The notes beneath the pieces were generated by a model. It saw nothing but the letters and a program-made list of their open reading frames with translations, had not been told where the DNA came from and ran no database searches. From positions 1 to 64,000 of the forward strand of contig NZ_JAAKDE010000009.1 in NCBI RefSeq assembly GCF_013664685.1: a DNA stretch of 64,000 nucleotides. Reading direction: 5' to 3'. Of this stretch, positions 44,208 to 53,748 are shown piece after piece (the first letter of the stretch is position 1; each line of letters opens with the position of its first letter). The DNA comes from Capillibacterium thermochitinicola (GTDB lineage: Bacteria > Bacillota > UBA4882 > UBA10575). A program made the position numbers and the translations under genes.

Positions 44208-44786
44208 TCAGGCCCGGTGATTGTACAAATACCGGTACACGCAGTAGGTTCGCATGATCTTCGCCACGTAGCGCCTGGTCTCCAGATAAGGGATGCTGTG
44301 CAGATCATTGACCCGGCCGCTCCAGGCCCCGGAAGCAAGCCAGGCTTTGACCTTCTCGCCGCCCGCGTTATAGGCGGCCAGAGCTAAAACCCGGTCCCCG
44401 TTGAACTCCCGGAACAGGTAACTCAAATACCAGACCCCAATTGGGATGTTAACCTCCGGGCGGTCCAGATCCTCCTCCTGTAAATCAAGGCCCTTTTGGG
44501 CGCTGACCCAAGCGGCCGTCTCCGGCATGATCTGCATCAACCCGCGGGCTCCCTTTGTCGACCGGGCTTTCGGGTTAAACTTGCTTTCCACATAGATCAA
44601 GGCGGCCACCAGTTGGGGATCGACTCCGGCGTATTCGGCCCGCCGCTCAATCTCCTCCCGGAACGGAAATGGGAACACCAGGCGCCCAACCGGCTTATGG
44701 AGCACCCCGCCCAAAAGCACCAGGAGCAAAAGCAGAAAGAGCTTAAGATGGCGTTTTCTGATTACGAAAAAAATAACCTTCACCAC
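44208..44786 (-). CDS. Lytic transglycosylase (SLT domain), membrane-anchored
   Basis: 192 aa. A hydrophobic N-terminal segment (LKLFLLLLLVLLGGVL) anchors it or directs export, followed by a soluble lytic transglycosylase domain: catalytic Glu in ALIYVESKFNPKARS, then GARGLMQIMPETAAWV and LALAAYNAGGEKVKAWL. It cleaves peptidoglycan glycan strands. GTG start near 44786 has no strong ribosome site. It follows coaE by 23 nt in the polA-mutM-coaE run. Confidence 0.93.
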   Translation of the reverse strand: MVKVIFFVIRKRHLKLFLLLLLVLLGGVLHKPVGRLVFPFPFREEIERRAEYAGVDPQLVAALIYVESKFNPKARSTKGARGLMQIMPETAAWVSAQKGLDLQEEDLDRPEVNIPIGVWYLSYLFREFNGDRVLALAAYNAGGEKVKAWLASGAWSGRVNDLHSIPYLETRRYVAKIMRTYCVYRYLYNHRA

Positions 44787-44809
44787 CCGACTTAAAACCT
44801 TAGTCCATC

Positions 44810-45445
44810 CTATGCGTCCGCCGAAGAAATATGCGCCTGTTTCCGCGCCGCGAAGATCGCTTTCACTTTCTCCTTTAATTCCGTTTCATTGCCGTCATTA
44901 TAGACCACCACATCGGCGCGGGCAATCTTCATCTCAAGCGGCATTTGCACCCCAATCCGCCGCCGGGCTTCTTCCTCCCCCAGTCCGTCCCGGGTTTGCA
45001 CCCGCGCCAGTTGCACCGCCGGGGAAGCCGCCACCACCCAAATCTCATCAAAACCGATCTCCGCCTTCGCCGCCAAACCCGCTTCAAAAAGGAGCGGTAC
45101 CTCGACGACCACATCCTTCCCCGCCTGCTTTAACCTGTCCACTTCCGCCTTGATCCGGGCAATGATCGCCGGGTGCGTCAGGTCGTTTAAACGCCCCCGC
45201 TTTTCCGGGTCCCGGAAAACGATCCGTCCCAACGCCCGCCGGTCGATCTGGCCGGCCGCGTCCAGAATCTCCGGTCCGAAAAACTCCTTTACTCTTTCGT
45301 ACACTGCGGTTCCCGGCTCCAGCAGCTGATGACCGATTTGGTCCGCACTGATCACGGTCAGCCCCAGTTCCTGTAAAATCCGCGCCACGGTGGTTTTGCC
45401 AGTCCCCAGCCCTCCGGTCAGGCCAATCACGAAACCCGTTGCCAT
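44810..45445 (-). CDS. coaE: Dephospho-CoA kinase
   Basis: Last step of coenzyme A synthesis. 211 aa with P-loop GLTGGLGTGKTTVARIL, DQIGHQLLEPG, the CoA-domain lid and VVEVPLLFEAGL. The ATG at 45445 follows GGGGGAAAGGAAAACG; the frame continues upstream to 45529 without support. polA, mutM and coaE lie in that order on one strand, the standard Firmicute arrangement. Confidence 0.95.
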   Translation of the reverse strand: MATGFVIGLTGGLGTGKTTVARILQELGLTVISADQIGHQLLEPGTAVYERVKEFFGPEILDAAGQIDRRALGRIVFRDPEKRGRLNDLTHPAIIARIKAEVDRLKQAGKDVVVEVPLLFEAGLAAKAEIGFDEIWVVAASPAVQLARVQTRDGLGEEEARRRIGVQMPLEMKIARADVVVYNDGNETELKEKVKAIFAARKQAHISSADA

Positions 45446-45476
45446 CGTTTTCCTTTCCCCCTTGGGGTCTTTTCTC

Positions 45477-46298
45477 CTATCTTTGGCAGGTGGAACAGTA
45501 ATGGGTCCCCCGGCCGGCGACCCGGGCATAGACCAACTGGGCGCCGCAGTTCACGCAGGGTTCTTTTTTCCGGCCGTAAACCTTTAAATAATTCTGGAAT
45601 TCACCGGCCTTGCCCCGCCCGTCCACATAATCCCGCTGGGACGTCCCCCGGTGGGCCAGCGAGGCGTTTAAAATCCGCACCATGGAATCGTAAATCTTTT
45701 CCCATTCGGCCCTGGTTACCTCCCGGGCCGGACGGAGGGGAGAGACCCCCGCCGCGAACAAAACCTCATCGGCGTAGATATTGCCCAACCCGGCCAGGAC
45801 CTGCTGGTCCAGGAGGAGCCCCTTGACCGGCCCCGAACGCCGGGCCGCCGCCTTTGCCAAAACAGCCAAAAGCTCTTCCTTCTCCGTCGTTAACGGCTCC
45901 AAACCGAGCGCGGTGAGACCGGCCGGTGGGGCCGCCGGGGGAAACAACACGGCGGTGCCGAATTTACGCGGGTCAACAAAATGAAGGCTCTTCCCGTCCT
46001 GTAGCTTCATGACCAACGTGGTATGTTTCGCCAGCGGCGCCGTTCCGCTTTGCCAGACCAAACGCCCGGCCATCCGGAGATGGAACGCCAGGCACTGCCC
46101 ACTGTCCAGCTGGAACAGAAGGTACTTCCCCCGCCGCGCCAGGCCGGTGATCCGCTTTCCGGTGAGCGCCGTCTCAAACTCCGCCGGAGCGGGCTTGACC
46201 GCCTTCGCCAGAAAAACCTGGACCTTGTCGATCACCGCCCCCTGCACCAGCGGTAGCAAAGACCGGCGAATGGTTTCGACTTCTGGTAATTCGGGCAT
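45477..46298 (-). CDS. mutM: Formamidopyrimidine-DNA glycosylase
   Basis: Removes 8-oxoguanine and cuts abasic sites. 273 aa: N-terminal catalytic proline and Glu in MPELPEVETIRRSL, Lys in the beta-turn FVDPRKFGTAVLF, helix-two-turn-helix with LAGLGNIYADEVLF, and C-terminal zinc finger CVNCGAQLV..HYCSTCQR. ATG at 46298, preceded by GGGGGGATTTATAGG, puts Pro2 in the correct place. It begins 2 nt after the polA stop. Confidence 0.97.
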   Translation of the reverse strand: MPELPEVETIRRSLLPLVQGAVIDKVQVFLAKAVKPAPAEFETALTGKRITGLARRGKYLLFQLDSGQCLAFHLRMAGRLVWQSGTAPLAKHTTLVMKLQDGKSLHFVDPRKFGTAVLFPPAAPPAGLTALGLEPLTTEKEELLAVLAKAAARRSGPVKGLLLDQQVLAGLGNIYADEVLFAAGVSPLRPAREVTRAEWEKIYDSMVRILNASLAHRGTSQRDYVDGRGKAGEFQNYLKVYGRKKEPCVNCGAQLVYARVAGRGTHYCSTCQR

Positions 46299-46299
46299 C

Positions 46300-48984
46300 C
46301 TATAAATCCCCCCAATTATCGCCACTCTTCATCTCAACAACCAACGGGACCCGCAAATCAAAGGCCCTTTCCATCTCCTCGCGCAAAACCTTCTCCGTCT
46401 CCGGCAGGGCGGCCCGCTCCACCTCAAGGAGCAACTCGTCATGGACCTGCAACAGCATGGTCGCGGGGAGTTTTTCGCGGCGCAGCCGCGCGTCCACCCG
46501 CACCATCGCCAGTTTTATCAGATCGGCGGCCGAGCCCTGGATCGGCGTATTCCGCGCCATCCGTTCGGCAAAGGAACGCCGCTGGAAATTGCGGGCTTTG
46601 AGATCGGGCAAATACCGCCGGCGGTTCATAATTGTGCTCACATAACCCGTTTCCCGGGCGGCGGCGATCGACTCTTCCAAATAGGATTTTACCCCCTGGT
46701 ACCGGGCAAAATAGGCATTGATGAAGGCTTCCGCTTCTTTACGGGAGACCCCGACCCCTTTCGCCAGGCCGAACCCGCTGATGCCGTAGATAATTCCGAA
46801 GTTGACCGCCTTGGCCTGGTCCCGCAATTCGGGACTCACCTGGTCGGGCGGGACGTTAAAGATCTCCGCCGCCGTCCGCCGGTGGATATCCTCTTCGCTC
46901 CGGTAAGCCGCCAGCAGCTTCTCATCGGCGGCAAAATGGGCCAGTATCCGCAGTTCTATCTGGGAGTAATCGGCCGAAAGAAAAACCGTGTCGGCGCTGC
47001 GCGGTATAAAACAACGGCGGATCTCCCGCCCTTCGGGCGTGCGGACCGGGATGTTCTGGAGATTCGGATCGGTACTGCTCAACCGCCCGGTGGCGGTCAC
47101 CGCCTGGTTAAACGTCGTATGGATCAGGTAACCGGGGGGCTGGGCCAGCCCGAGGAGGGCTTCCACATAGGTGGAGTTCAACTTCACCAAACCGCGGTAG
47201 GCCAGCACCTTCTCGACGAGCGGATGTTTGTCGACCAGTTCCTCCAGGACTTCCGCATCCGTTGAATAACCGGTCTTGGTCCGCTTCCCCGCCGGCAGGC
47301 CCAGCCGTTCAAAAAGAATCACCCCCAGCTGTTTTGGCGAAGAGATGTTAAACTCTTCCCCCGCCAACCGGTAAATCTCGGTTTCCAGCTCTTTAATCCA
47401 ACGGGCATAATTGGCTTTCAGGGTAGCCAGCTGCTCCGGGGAGACCTTCACCCCCGCTTTTTCCATGGCAAACAAGATCCGGACCAGCGGCATCTCCACC
47501 TCGTAAAATAACTCCTCGACCCCGGCCTGTCCAATCTCCGCCCGCAAAACCGGATGGAGTTTGAGGAGGGCCGCCGTCCGGCTCGTCCCGGCACCGGCCA
47601 AAGCATCCTCCGCCCAGTCGGTGGGCAGATTAAGGATCTCCCGCTTCTTCCCCTTGGCATCCTGTAAGGGCGGAAGCTCGACCCCGAGTAAAGTCTGGGC
47701 CGTGTTCTCCAGGGTCAATTGCCACCGGCCCCCGCTGACCAGATAGGCGGCGATCAAAGCATCAAAGGCCAGGCCATCCCAGGCGTACCCGTAATGGTCC
47801 GCCAGGACCATCTGGGTCTTGCCGTCGAAGGCCAGTTTCTGGGCCTCCGGATCGGCCAGCCACCGGACCAACGGCTCCGGCCAGGATGGCGCCCCACTGC
47901 CCAGGGGTAGATAGCCGTGCTGATCACCGGCTTTCGAAAAAGCAACCCCCAGGACTTCCCCCCGCTGCCAGGAGGCTTCCGCCGCCAAAAACTGGAGGGC
48001 TACCGGCTCCCGGTCGCTGCCTTCGAAAAAGGCCGGCAGGTCGTCACCGGCCAGCAGGCGGGCTTCCGGCATTAAGACCGGCCCCACCTTAACCTCCGCG
48101 GTATTCGCCGGGGCTTTGGCTTCTTGGCCCGCCACGCGGACCAGGAGGCTTCGAAACTCCAGCTTGCGGAAGAAGTCCGCCAGGCGCGGCGCGTCAAAGT
48201 GAAACCGGCAACCCGCCGGTGCCAGCGGCAGCGGTACGTCCCGTTTGATCGTCACCAGTTCACGCCAGCGTTGCGCCTCGGCCCGGTGGTCGACCAGCAG
48301 TTTGCGCAGCCGTTCATTTTCAATCTTCTCCGGGCTAGCGAGCAGCGCGTCCAGGCTGCCGAAGTCGTTCAGCAGTTTAACCGCGGTTTTCTCCCCAATC
48401 CCGGGGATCCCGGGAATATTATCGGACGGGTCCCCTTTCAACGCCTTAAAATCCGCCCACTGCCGCGGCGTTAACCCGTATTTCTTCTGCAGATAATCGG
48501 GGGTGGCGCGCACCAGATCGGTGATCCCGCGCCGGGTGTAATAAACACAGACCCCGTCGTCGATCAACTGGAAGGCATCCTGGTCCCCGGTGACAATGCA
48601 GACCGGAATCCCGGCTTCCCGGGCGGCCCGGGCCATCGTCCCGATCACATCGTCGGCCTCGTACCCGTCGACCCCGAGCACCACCGCCCCCATACTCTCG
48701 TAAAACTCTTTGATATATGGAAACTGGGCCAGCAGGTCCGCATCCAGCTCTTTCCGGGTCCCTTTATATTCGGCATAGACCTCGTGCCGGAAAGTCTTGC
48801 CCAGATCCTCGGCCACCACCAGGTAGGCGGGTTGTTCATCCTCCAGCAGACGGAGGATCATTGTCGCCACCCCGTACACCGCGCTGGTGGGCAGTCCATC
48901 CTTCGTCCGCAGGTTGGTGTCCTTCAAGGCATGGTAGGCGCGGTGCGCCAAACTATGGCTGTCGATGATCAACATCTTCTCCAT
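46300..48984 (-). CDS. polA: DNA polymerase I, proofreading domain degenerate
   Basis: 894 aa. N-terminal 5' nuclease (GVDGYEADDVIGTMARAARE, KGDPSDNIPGIPGIGEKTAV), a middle 3'-5' exonuclease-like domain, and the family A polymerase (DPNLQNIPVRTPEGREIRR, FLSADYSQIELRILAH, KAVNFGIIYGISGFGLA, LLQVHDELLLEV). In the middle domain the expected DxE of motif I reads AAEAS and the other acidic ligands are also lost, so proofreading is probably absent, as in many Firmicutes. ATG at 48984 follows GGGAGGAACAGAAC. It overlaps the TsaD-like gene by 32 nt. Confidence 0.97.
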   Translation of the reverse strand: MEKMLIIDSHSLAHRAYHALKDTNLRTKDGLPTSAVYGVATMILRLLEDEQPAYLVVAEDLGKTFRHEVYAEYKGTRKELDADLLAQFPYIKEFYESMGAVVLGVDGYEADDVIGTMARAAREAGIPVCIVTGDQDAFQLIDDGVCVYYTRRGITDLVRATPDYLQKKYGLTPRQWADFKALKGDPSDNIPGIPGIGEKTAVKLLNDFGSLDALLASPEKIENERLRKLLVDHRAEAQRWRELVTIKRDVPLPLAPAGCRFHFDAPRLADFFRKLEFRSLLVRVAGQEAKAPANTAEVKVGPVLMPEARLLAGDDLPAFFEGSDREPVALQFLAAEASWQRGEVLGVAFSKAGDQHGYLPLGSGAPSWPEPLVRWLADPEAQKLAFDGKTQMVLADHYGYAWDGLAFDALIAAYLVSGGRWQLTLENTAQTLLGVELPPLQDAKGKKREILNLPTDWAEDALAGAGTSRTAALLKLHPVLRAEIGQAGVEELFYEVEMPLVRILFAMEKAGVKVSPEQLATLKANYARWIKELETEIYRLAGEEFNISSPKQLGVILFERLGLPAGKRTKTGYSTDAEVLEELVDKHPLVEKVLAYRGLVKLNSTYVEALLGLAQPPGYLIHTTFNQAVTATGRLSSTDPNLQNIPVRTPEGREIRRCFIPRSADTVFLSADYSQIELRILAHFAADEKLLAAYRSEEDIHRRTAAEIFNVPPDQVSPELRDQAKAVNFGIIYGISGFGLAKGVGVSRKEAEAFINAYFARYQGVKSYLEESIAAARETGYVSTIMNRRRYLPDLKARNFQRRSFAERMARNTPIQGSAADLIKLAMVRVDARLRREKLPATMLLQVHDELLLEVERAALPETEKVLREEMERAFDLRVPLVVEMKSGDNWGDL

Positions 48985-49954
48985 GTTCTGTTCCTCCCTT
49001 CGCGGCCGCCGACGTAAAGTAATCGCGGGCCAGCAAAGCCAAGCCCACCGCATTGTCCGCCGATAACTCGGTTTTACCGAAATACACCCGGACCCCCTGG
49101 TCCCAGCGGGCCACCCGCGCCGTAAGCTCCCGGCGCAGGTAGGTATTGCTGGCCACCCCGCCGAACAACAATACTTCCCGGCCGCCCGGTTCACCGGTGG
49201 CCACGCCGGCCTGCACCAGGCGGAAGACCGATTCGACCAGACAGTCCAGGACCGCCCGCGCCAGATCGGCGGGGGCCGGTTTTTGCGCCCACAAGCGTAA
49301 GGCGGCCGAAGTCGGCCCGGAAAAACTGACCGTCAAACCCTGGACGGCCACCGGCAATTTCAAAGTGGCTTGTCCCCCCTGCGCCAACGCTTCCAAATGG
49401 GGGCCGGCCGGAAAAGGCAAGCCCATCGCCACGCCGATCCGGTCGATCATCTGTCCCGCGTGCAAGTCGGAGGTCCCGCCCAACAGCTTGACGGCAAAAC
49501 CGCCGGTCTTCCTCTGGACGGCCAGCAGTTCCGTGGTTCCTCCCGACAGATGCAGCCCGAGAAAGGCGTCACTTGCCAGCCCGGCGCCCTCCAGCGCCGC
49601 CCGGATGTGTCCTTCCTGATGCGAAGAGGCCAGGAGCGGGACACCGGCCGTGGCGGCAATCACCCGGGCAAAATTGGCCCCTGCCAGAAAGACCGGCAAA
49701 TAGGATCCGTCCACCGGCCGCGGGCGGGCCGCGTACGCCACCCCCTTCAGGGGCCGGAAAGCCGCCGCCTCTTCAACCAAAGCCGGGAGGTTCTTTAAAT
49801 GTTGGAAAAGGGCTTCCGATTGTCGAAGCCCTTTTGCCCCCTTTTCCACCGTTAAGACCCGGCGCTGGTCTTGAAGGATGCGCCCCGCCGCATCAGTTAA
49901 CGCCAGTGAAGTTGTATAACAACTGGTATCCAAACCTAGATAGTAACTACTCAC
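48953..49954 (-). CDS. TsaD/Kae1-family paralogue (O-sialoglycoprotein endopeptidase-like)
   Basis: 333 aa ASKHA-fold protein. Starts YYLGLDTSCYTTSLALTD, has the metal site HxxxH in SSHQEGHIRAAL, and LSGGTTELLAV, GVASNTYLRREL phosphate loops. True TsaD makes t6A in tRNA with TsaB/TsaE; this shorter, divergent form is a second Firmicute group near nusB whose role is unclear. Key residues are kept, so activity is plausible. ATG overlaps the nusB stop by 4 nt. A terminator-like hairpin (49806-49835) lies inside the coding region. Confidence 0.8.
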   Translation of the reverse strand: MSSYYLGLDTSCYTTSLALTDAAGRILQDQRRVLTVEKGAKGLRQSEALFQHLKNLPALVEEAAAFRPLKGVAYAARPRPVDGSYLPVFLAGANFARVIAATAGVPLLASSHQEGHIRAALEGAGLASDAFLGLHLSGGTTELLAVQRKTGGFAVKLLGGTSDLHAGQMIDRIGVAMGLPFPAGPHLEALAQGGQATLKLPVAVQGLTVSFSGPTSAALRLWAQKPAPADLARAVLDCLVESVFRLVQAGVATGEPGGREVLLFGGVASNTYLRRELTARVARWDQGVRVYFGKTELSADNAVGLALLARDYFTSAAAKGGTEHGEDVDHRQP

Positions 49955-50397
49955 TCATCGGTTCCCCCGTCCACCTCAGCGGTAACGTTCACCATTTTCC
50001 GGATGGCACGGATGACGGTTCCCAAAACCCCGTTCACAAACTTCCCGGAATCCTCGTCTCCGTACTTTTTCGCAATTTCGACCGCCTCATTCACCGTTAC
50101 TTCCACCGGAATATCACTCCGGTATAACAGTTCATAGACCGCCAAGCGTAGAATGTTCCGGTCGGTGCTGGCCATGCGGACCAGCGGCCAGTCTTGCGAA
50201 TAATGCCGCAAAATGTTGTCAATCTCTTCCCGTTTCGCGATGGCGTCGGCCACAATCTCCTGAAGAAAGGCGACGGCATCGGGGGAAAGTTCATGCTCGG
50301 TGAGCAGCCACCGGACGGCATCCGGCCAGGGTATCCGACCCATATCATGCTGGAATAAAGCTAAGAATGCTAGTTCGCGTGCCAAGCGTCTACCCAT
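49951..50397 (-). CDS. nusB: Transcription antitermination factor NusB
   Basis: 148 aa all-helical protein that joins NusE (S10) on boxA RNA for rRNA antitermination. ARELAFLALFQHDMGRI is the RNA-binding N-terminus, and RNILRLAVYELLYRSDIPVE with NEAVEIAKKYGDEDSGKFVN the conserved C-terminal half. ATG follows TGAGGTTGAGAACAG. Placed between the Asp23/AmaP/DUF2273 group and the TsaD-like gene, as in many Clostridia. Confidence 0.95.
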   Translation of the reverse strand: MGRRLARELAFLALFQHDMGRIPWPDAVRWLLTEHELSPDAVAFLQEIVADAIAKREEIDNILRHYSQDWPLVRMASTDRNILRLAVYELLYRSDIPVEVTVNEAVEIAKKYGDEDSGKFVNGVLGTVIRAIRKMVNVTAEVDGGTDE

Positions 50398-50414
50398 CTG
50401 TTCTCAACCTCAAG

Positions 50415-50654
50415 TTAATAAATTCGCCGTTTTTGGAAGAGCCCTCTCAGTTTTGGCAGTTTCAACTCATCGCCGCGGTCGAATCTTTTCCCCAACGTGT
50501 ACCCGACCAAAACACAAAAGGCAAAGGACAAGGCCTTGATCCACCCCAGACAAAGGACCAAAATACCGGTCACAATCCCCAAAGCCGAGGAAAAGATCCG
50601 GCCTTTATATGTTAAGAACAACTGTAAAAGCTGGTTGTTATCCTTCTCGGTCAT
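50415..50654 (-). CDS. DUF2273 small membrane protein
   Basis: 79 aa with two membrane helices (IFSSALGIVTGILVLCLG and ALSFAFCVLVGYTLG) separated by a short loop, then a basic tail (FDRGDELKLPKLRGLFQKRR). It matches DUF2273 proteins encoded beside AmaP and Asp23, thought to help attach Asp23 to the membrane. GGGGAGGAACA precedes the ATG. Confidence 0.88.
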   Translation of the reverse strand: MTEKDNNQLLQLFLTYKGRIFSSALGIVTGILVLCLGWIKALSFAFCVLVGYTLGKRFDRGDELKLPKLRGLFQKRRIY

Positions 50655-50668
50655 TGTTCCTCCCCTCC

Positions 50669-51202
50669 TTATTCCACCCGCGCCCGCGGTTCCGACGTGA
50701 CTTTGGTCACGGTTACTTCCGCGTTGTTCACCGGAATCCCGAGCGTGGCATGGATATACTCCCGCAGTTCTTCCCGGATTTCGTAGATTAACTGCGGAAT
50801 ATTGATATCAGGGGAACTGACAATCTCCACTTGAAAGCTGAGCCGTTCATTTTCGGTAATGGCGCGGATTTCCGCTTCCTTCACCCCTTTGATCTTTTTC
50901 ACGGCCCGGAGGGCTAAGGCCTCCACGGCCGGTGAAGAGACGCGGATCTCACCGAGCTCCGTCTCGTGGATGATCGTCTTGAGTTCCTTCTTGGTATGCA
51001 ACCCGGCCATCCACAACAGGATAAAGAAGATAAAGAAGAAGAGAAACGCAAGGAGATTAAAGACCTTACCTTCTTCAGCGGGGGTCAACATCCCGAGCAC
51101 CCGAAACACGTCTTCCCCTAGCAACAGGCCGAAGAAGAAGATGGAGAGGACCAGCATCACTAAGGAACTGACGATAATGACCAAACGGTAGGATATTTTC
51201 AT
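50669..51202 (-). CDS. amaP: Alkaline shock response membrane anchor protein AmaP
   Basis: 177 aa. Two N-terminal membrane helices (VIIVSSLVMLVLSIFFFGLL; NLLAFLFFFIFFILLWMAGL) then a cytoplasmic Asp23-like domain (EIRVSSPAVEALALRAVKKI, SPDINIPQLIYEIREELREY). It anchors Asp23-type proteins at the membrane. GGAAAGAACGG precedes the ATG. It lies 24 nt after the Asp23 gene and 14 nt before DUF2273. Confidence 0.92.
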   Translation of the reverse strand: MKISYRLVIIVSSLVMLVLSIFFFGLLLGEDVFRVLGMLTPAEEGKVFNLLAFLFFFIFFILLWMAGLHTKKELKTIIHETELGEIRVSSPAVEALALRAVKKIKGVKEAEIRAITENERLSFQVEIVSSPDINIPQLIYEIREELREYIHATLGIPVNNAEVTVTKVTSEPRARVE

Positions 51203-51226
51203 CCGTTCTTTCCTCCTTGCCCCCGA

Positions 51227-51631
51227 TTATTTTACCCGTTTTTCCTCCGGCACGGGCTCTTCCTGTCGAAATTCAACCCCCTGGATGTGGACATTAACCT
51301 CGACCACCGTGAGTCCGGTCATGCTCTCAATGGCCCGTTTCACGTTCTCCTGGACGGCGACGGCCACCTCCGGAATTTTCGTTCCGTATTCGACAATGAT
51401 CGAGAGATCAATCGCCGCTTCTTTCTCACCGACTTCGACCCGGACCCCTTTGGAAAGATTTTTCTTCTTCAAAAGCTCGGTTATGCCGTCCACCATCCCG
51501 CCGCTCATCCCGTAAACGCCTTTCACTTCCATCGCCGCCAGCCCGGCGATCACGCCCACCACTTCATTGGCGATCCGAATCGAACCGTTTTTTTCGTCCC
51601 ACTCGTGTTCAGGATTAAAATCTCTGGCCAC
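51227..51631 (-). CDS. Asp23/Gls24 family envelope stress protein
   Basis: 134 aa. Core GSIRIANEVVGVIAGLAAME, GVYGMSGGMVDGITELL and IDLSIIVEYGTKIPEVAVAV are the Asp23 blocks. I prefer GTG at 51631 because GGAGG lies 8 nt upstream; that GGAGG falls inside the coding region if ATG at 51646 is used. Forms membrane-associated assemblies with AmaP and affects envelope stress tolerance. The acidic C-terminus (QEEPVPEEKRVK) is probably flexible. accC ends about 90 nt upstream. Confidence 0.9.
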   Translation of the reverse strand: MARDFNPEHEWDEKNGSIRIANEVVGVIAGLAAMEVKGVYGMSGGMVDGITELLKKKNLSKGVRVEVGEKEAAIDLSIIVEYGTKIPEVAVAVQENVKRAIESMTGLTVVEVNVHIQGVEFRQEEPVPEEKRVK

Positions 51632-51724
51632 TCCTGCCACCTCCATCACGAAATTGTTTTCACACCCGCCCGCCGCGGGCTTATCTGTTCACCGCAACAA
51701 AATTTCTTTCGATTTGATTAGATT

Positions 51725-53080
51725 TTATTCCAGTTGCAACTCTTTTAGCAAGTTACTGACAAAATCCGTCGTCACTTCGCCCCTGATAAAGTCGGGGTGG
51801 TGAAGAATCTCCAAATGGAAGAGGATCGTCGACGGAATCCCTTCCACCTCAAACTCGTCCAAAGCCCTGATCATCCGGGCGATTGCTTCCTCCCGGGTCT
51901 CCCCCCAGGCGATCAGTTTGGCAATCATCGAGTCGTAATAGGGGGTGATCAAACAACCGGAATAGGCGGCGCTGTCCACCCGGATCCCCGGACCGCCGGG
52001 CGCATGGTAAAATTTGATCAACCCCGGATGGGGCAGGAAATTTTTCTCCGGATCCTCGGCGTTAATCCGGCACTCAATAGCGTGCCCTTTAAGCTTTATC
52101 TCCTCCTGCCGCCAGGGCAGCTTCTCGCCGGCCGCAATCAAAATCTGTTGTTTAACCAGGTCAATACCGGTAACCATCTCGGTGACCGGGTGCTCCACCT
52201 GAATCCGGGTATTCATCTCCATAAAATAAAACCGATCGTCTTTGTCGACCAAAAACTCCACGGTCCCGGCGTTCTTGTAGCCTACCGCCCGCGCGCCTTT
52301 GAGCGCCGCTTCCCCCAAGGCTTTCCGCAGTTCCGGCGAGACCCGCGGGGAAGGACTCTCCTCTAAAATTTTCTGGTGACGCCGCTGCAGGGAGCAATCC
52401 CGTTCGCCGAGATACACTCCGTTGCCGTACTCGTCAAAAAGAACCTGGATCTCAATGTGCCGCGGTTCTTCTATGTATTTCTCAAGATAAACCTCGGGGT
52501 GGCCAAAGGCCGCCTCCGCTTCCATCTGGGCGGTCTGGACCGCTTGCTTCAAGTCCTCGGGGGAATGCACCACCCGCATGCCCCGGCCCCCGCCACCGGC
52601 CGAAGCCTTAATGATCACCGGGTAACCGATCTCCGCGGCAACGTCCAGGGCTTCCTCAACAGAGTTCAAGGGTCCGTCCGAACCGGGAATTACTGGAACG
52701 CCCTGCTCCTTCATGATTCTTTTCGCCCGTGATTTGTCGCCCATCTTCTCCATCACCGAAGCGGGCGGCCCGATAAATTTAATGTTATGGGTCTCACAGA
52801 TCTCAACAAACCGCGGGTTTTCGGCCAAAAAACCGTACCCCGGATGAATCGCATCTACACCGGTCAGCGTCGCCGTACTGATCAGATTGATGATGTTCAG
52901 ATAGCTTTTGGACGGCGAGGCCGGCCCAACGCACACGGCCTCATCGGCATAACGCACATGCAGGGCATCCTGGTCGGCTTCGGAATACACCGCCACCGTT
53001 TCAATCCCCAGCTCTTTACAGGCCCGGATCACGCGTAAGGCAATCTCTCCCCGGTTGGCGACTAAAATCTTGCCAAACAC
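51725..53080 (-). CDS. accC: Acetyl-CoA carboxylase, biotin carboxylase subunit
   Basis: 451 aa ATP-grasp enzyme carboxylating biotin on AccB for malonyl-CoA synthesis. [20 protein letters not shown] is the family start; [14 protein letters not shown] is the glycine-rich loop; [19 protein letters not shown] and [13 protein letters not shown] hold catalytic and dimer residues. GTG start after GGAGGTGTAATATCG. It follows accB by 50 nt. The carboxyltransferase genes accA/accD are not in this window. Confidence 0.97.
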   Translation of the reverse strand: MFGKILVANRGEIALRVIRACKELGIETVAVYSEADQDALHVRYADEAVCVGPASPSKSYLNIINLISTATLTGVDAIHPGYGFLAENPRFVEICETHNIKFIGPPASVMEKMGDKSRAKRIMKEQGVPVIPGSDGPLNSVEEALDVAAEIGYPVIIKASAGGGGRGMRVVHSPEDLKQAVQTAQMEAEAAFGHPEVYLEKYIEEPRHIEIQVLFDEYGNGVYLGERDCSLQRRHQKILEESPSPRVSPELRKALGEAALKGARAVGYKNAGTVEFLVDKDDRFYFMEMNTRIQVEHPVTEMVTGIDLVKQQILIAAGEKLPWRQEEIKLKGHAIECRINAEDPEKNFLPHPGLIKFYHAPGGPGIRVDSAAYSGCLITPYYDSMIAKLIAWGETREEAIARMIRALDEFEVEGIPSTILFHLEILHHPDFIRGEVTTDFVSNLLKELQLE

Positions 53081-53130
53081 CGATATTACACCTCCGACAC
53101 TTGTTTGGACGTTTCCGCTTGCAAAATTGC

Positions 53131-53610
53131 TCAGATTTTTTCGATGACGAACAAGGGTTGTCCATACTCAACCGGTTCGGCGTCGTCCACCAAAATCTCG
53201 ACCACCTTACCCCGGAACGGGCTTTCAATCTCATTCATAACCTTCATGGCTTCTATAATACACAAGGTCTTCCCGGGTTCGACCATCTCGCCCACTTCAA
53301 CAAAGGGGGTCTCTCCCGGTCCGGGCGCCCGGTAAAAGGTCCCCACGATCTCGGCACAAACATACTCTTGGTTGGGGCCCAGTTTCTGCTCCCGCTCAGC
53401 AGGCTCTGGCGCCGGGGCATTTTGGACCGGTGCGGGTGCGGGCGCTACCGCTGCCGGAGCCGTCGCCGGTGTGACCGTAACCACCGGTTGCACCACACCG
53501 GGGACACCTTTTTTAATCATAATCTTTGTGCCGTCGCTTTCCAGATTCAGTTCGGTAATATCAGTCTCAACCAGCATTTGCATTAGCTCTTTGATTTCCT
53601 TAATATTCAT
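53131..53610 (-). CDS. accB: Biotin carboxyl carrier protein of acetyl-CoA carboxylase
   Basis: 159 aa. N-terminal helical segment ([20 protein letters not shown]), a long Pro/Ala/Val linker (residues about 40-75), and the C-terminal biotinyl domain with the target Lys in [14 protein letters not shown]. The thumb-type insertion ([20 protein letters not shown]) typical of AccB is present. GGAGAGTGTGACTG precedes the ATG. Co-transcribed with accC and downstream of the spoIIIA operon. Confidence 0.96.
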   Translation of the reverse strand: MNIKEIKELMQMLVETDITELNLESDGTKIMIKKGVPGVVQPVVTVTPATAPAAVAPAPAPVQNAPAPEPAEREQKLGPNQEYVCAEIVGTFYRAPGPGETPFVEVGEMVEPGKTLCIIEAMKVMNEIESPFRGKVVEILVDDAEPVEYGQPLFVIEKI

Positions 53611-53748
53611 CAGTCACACTCTCCTTAGCTTGGCAAATGAAACCGTTATTTTTTATTTTTATTTCGCACCTGGTCCTAATTTTCCTCTTTTTCTTTTTGT
53701 TTTTCCGGAACGGCAGCGCCCTTTTTCGCCCAAGCTATCCTCTTTATT

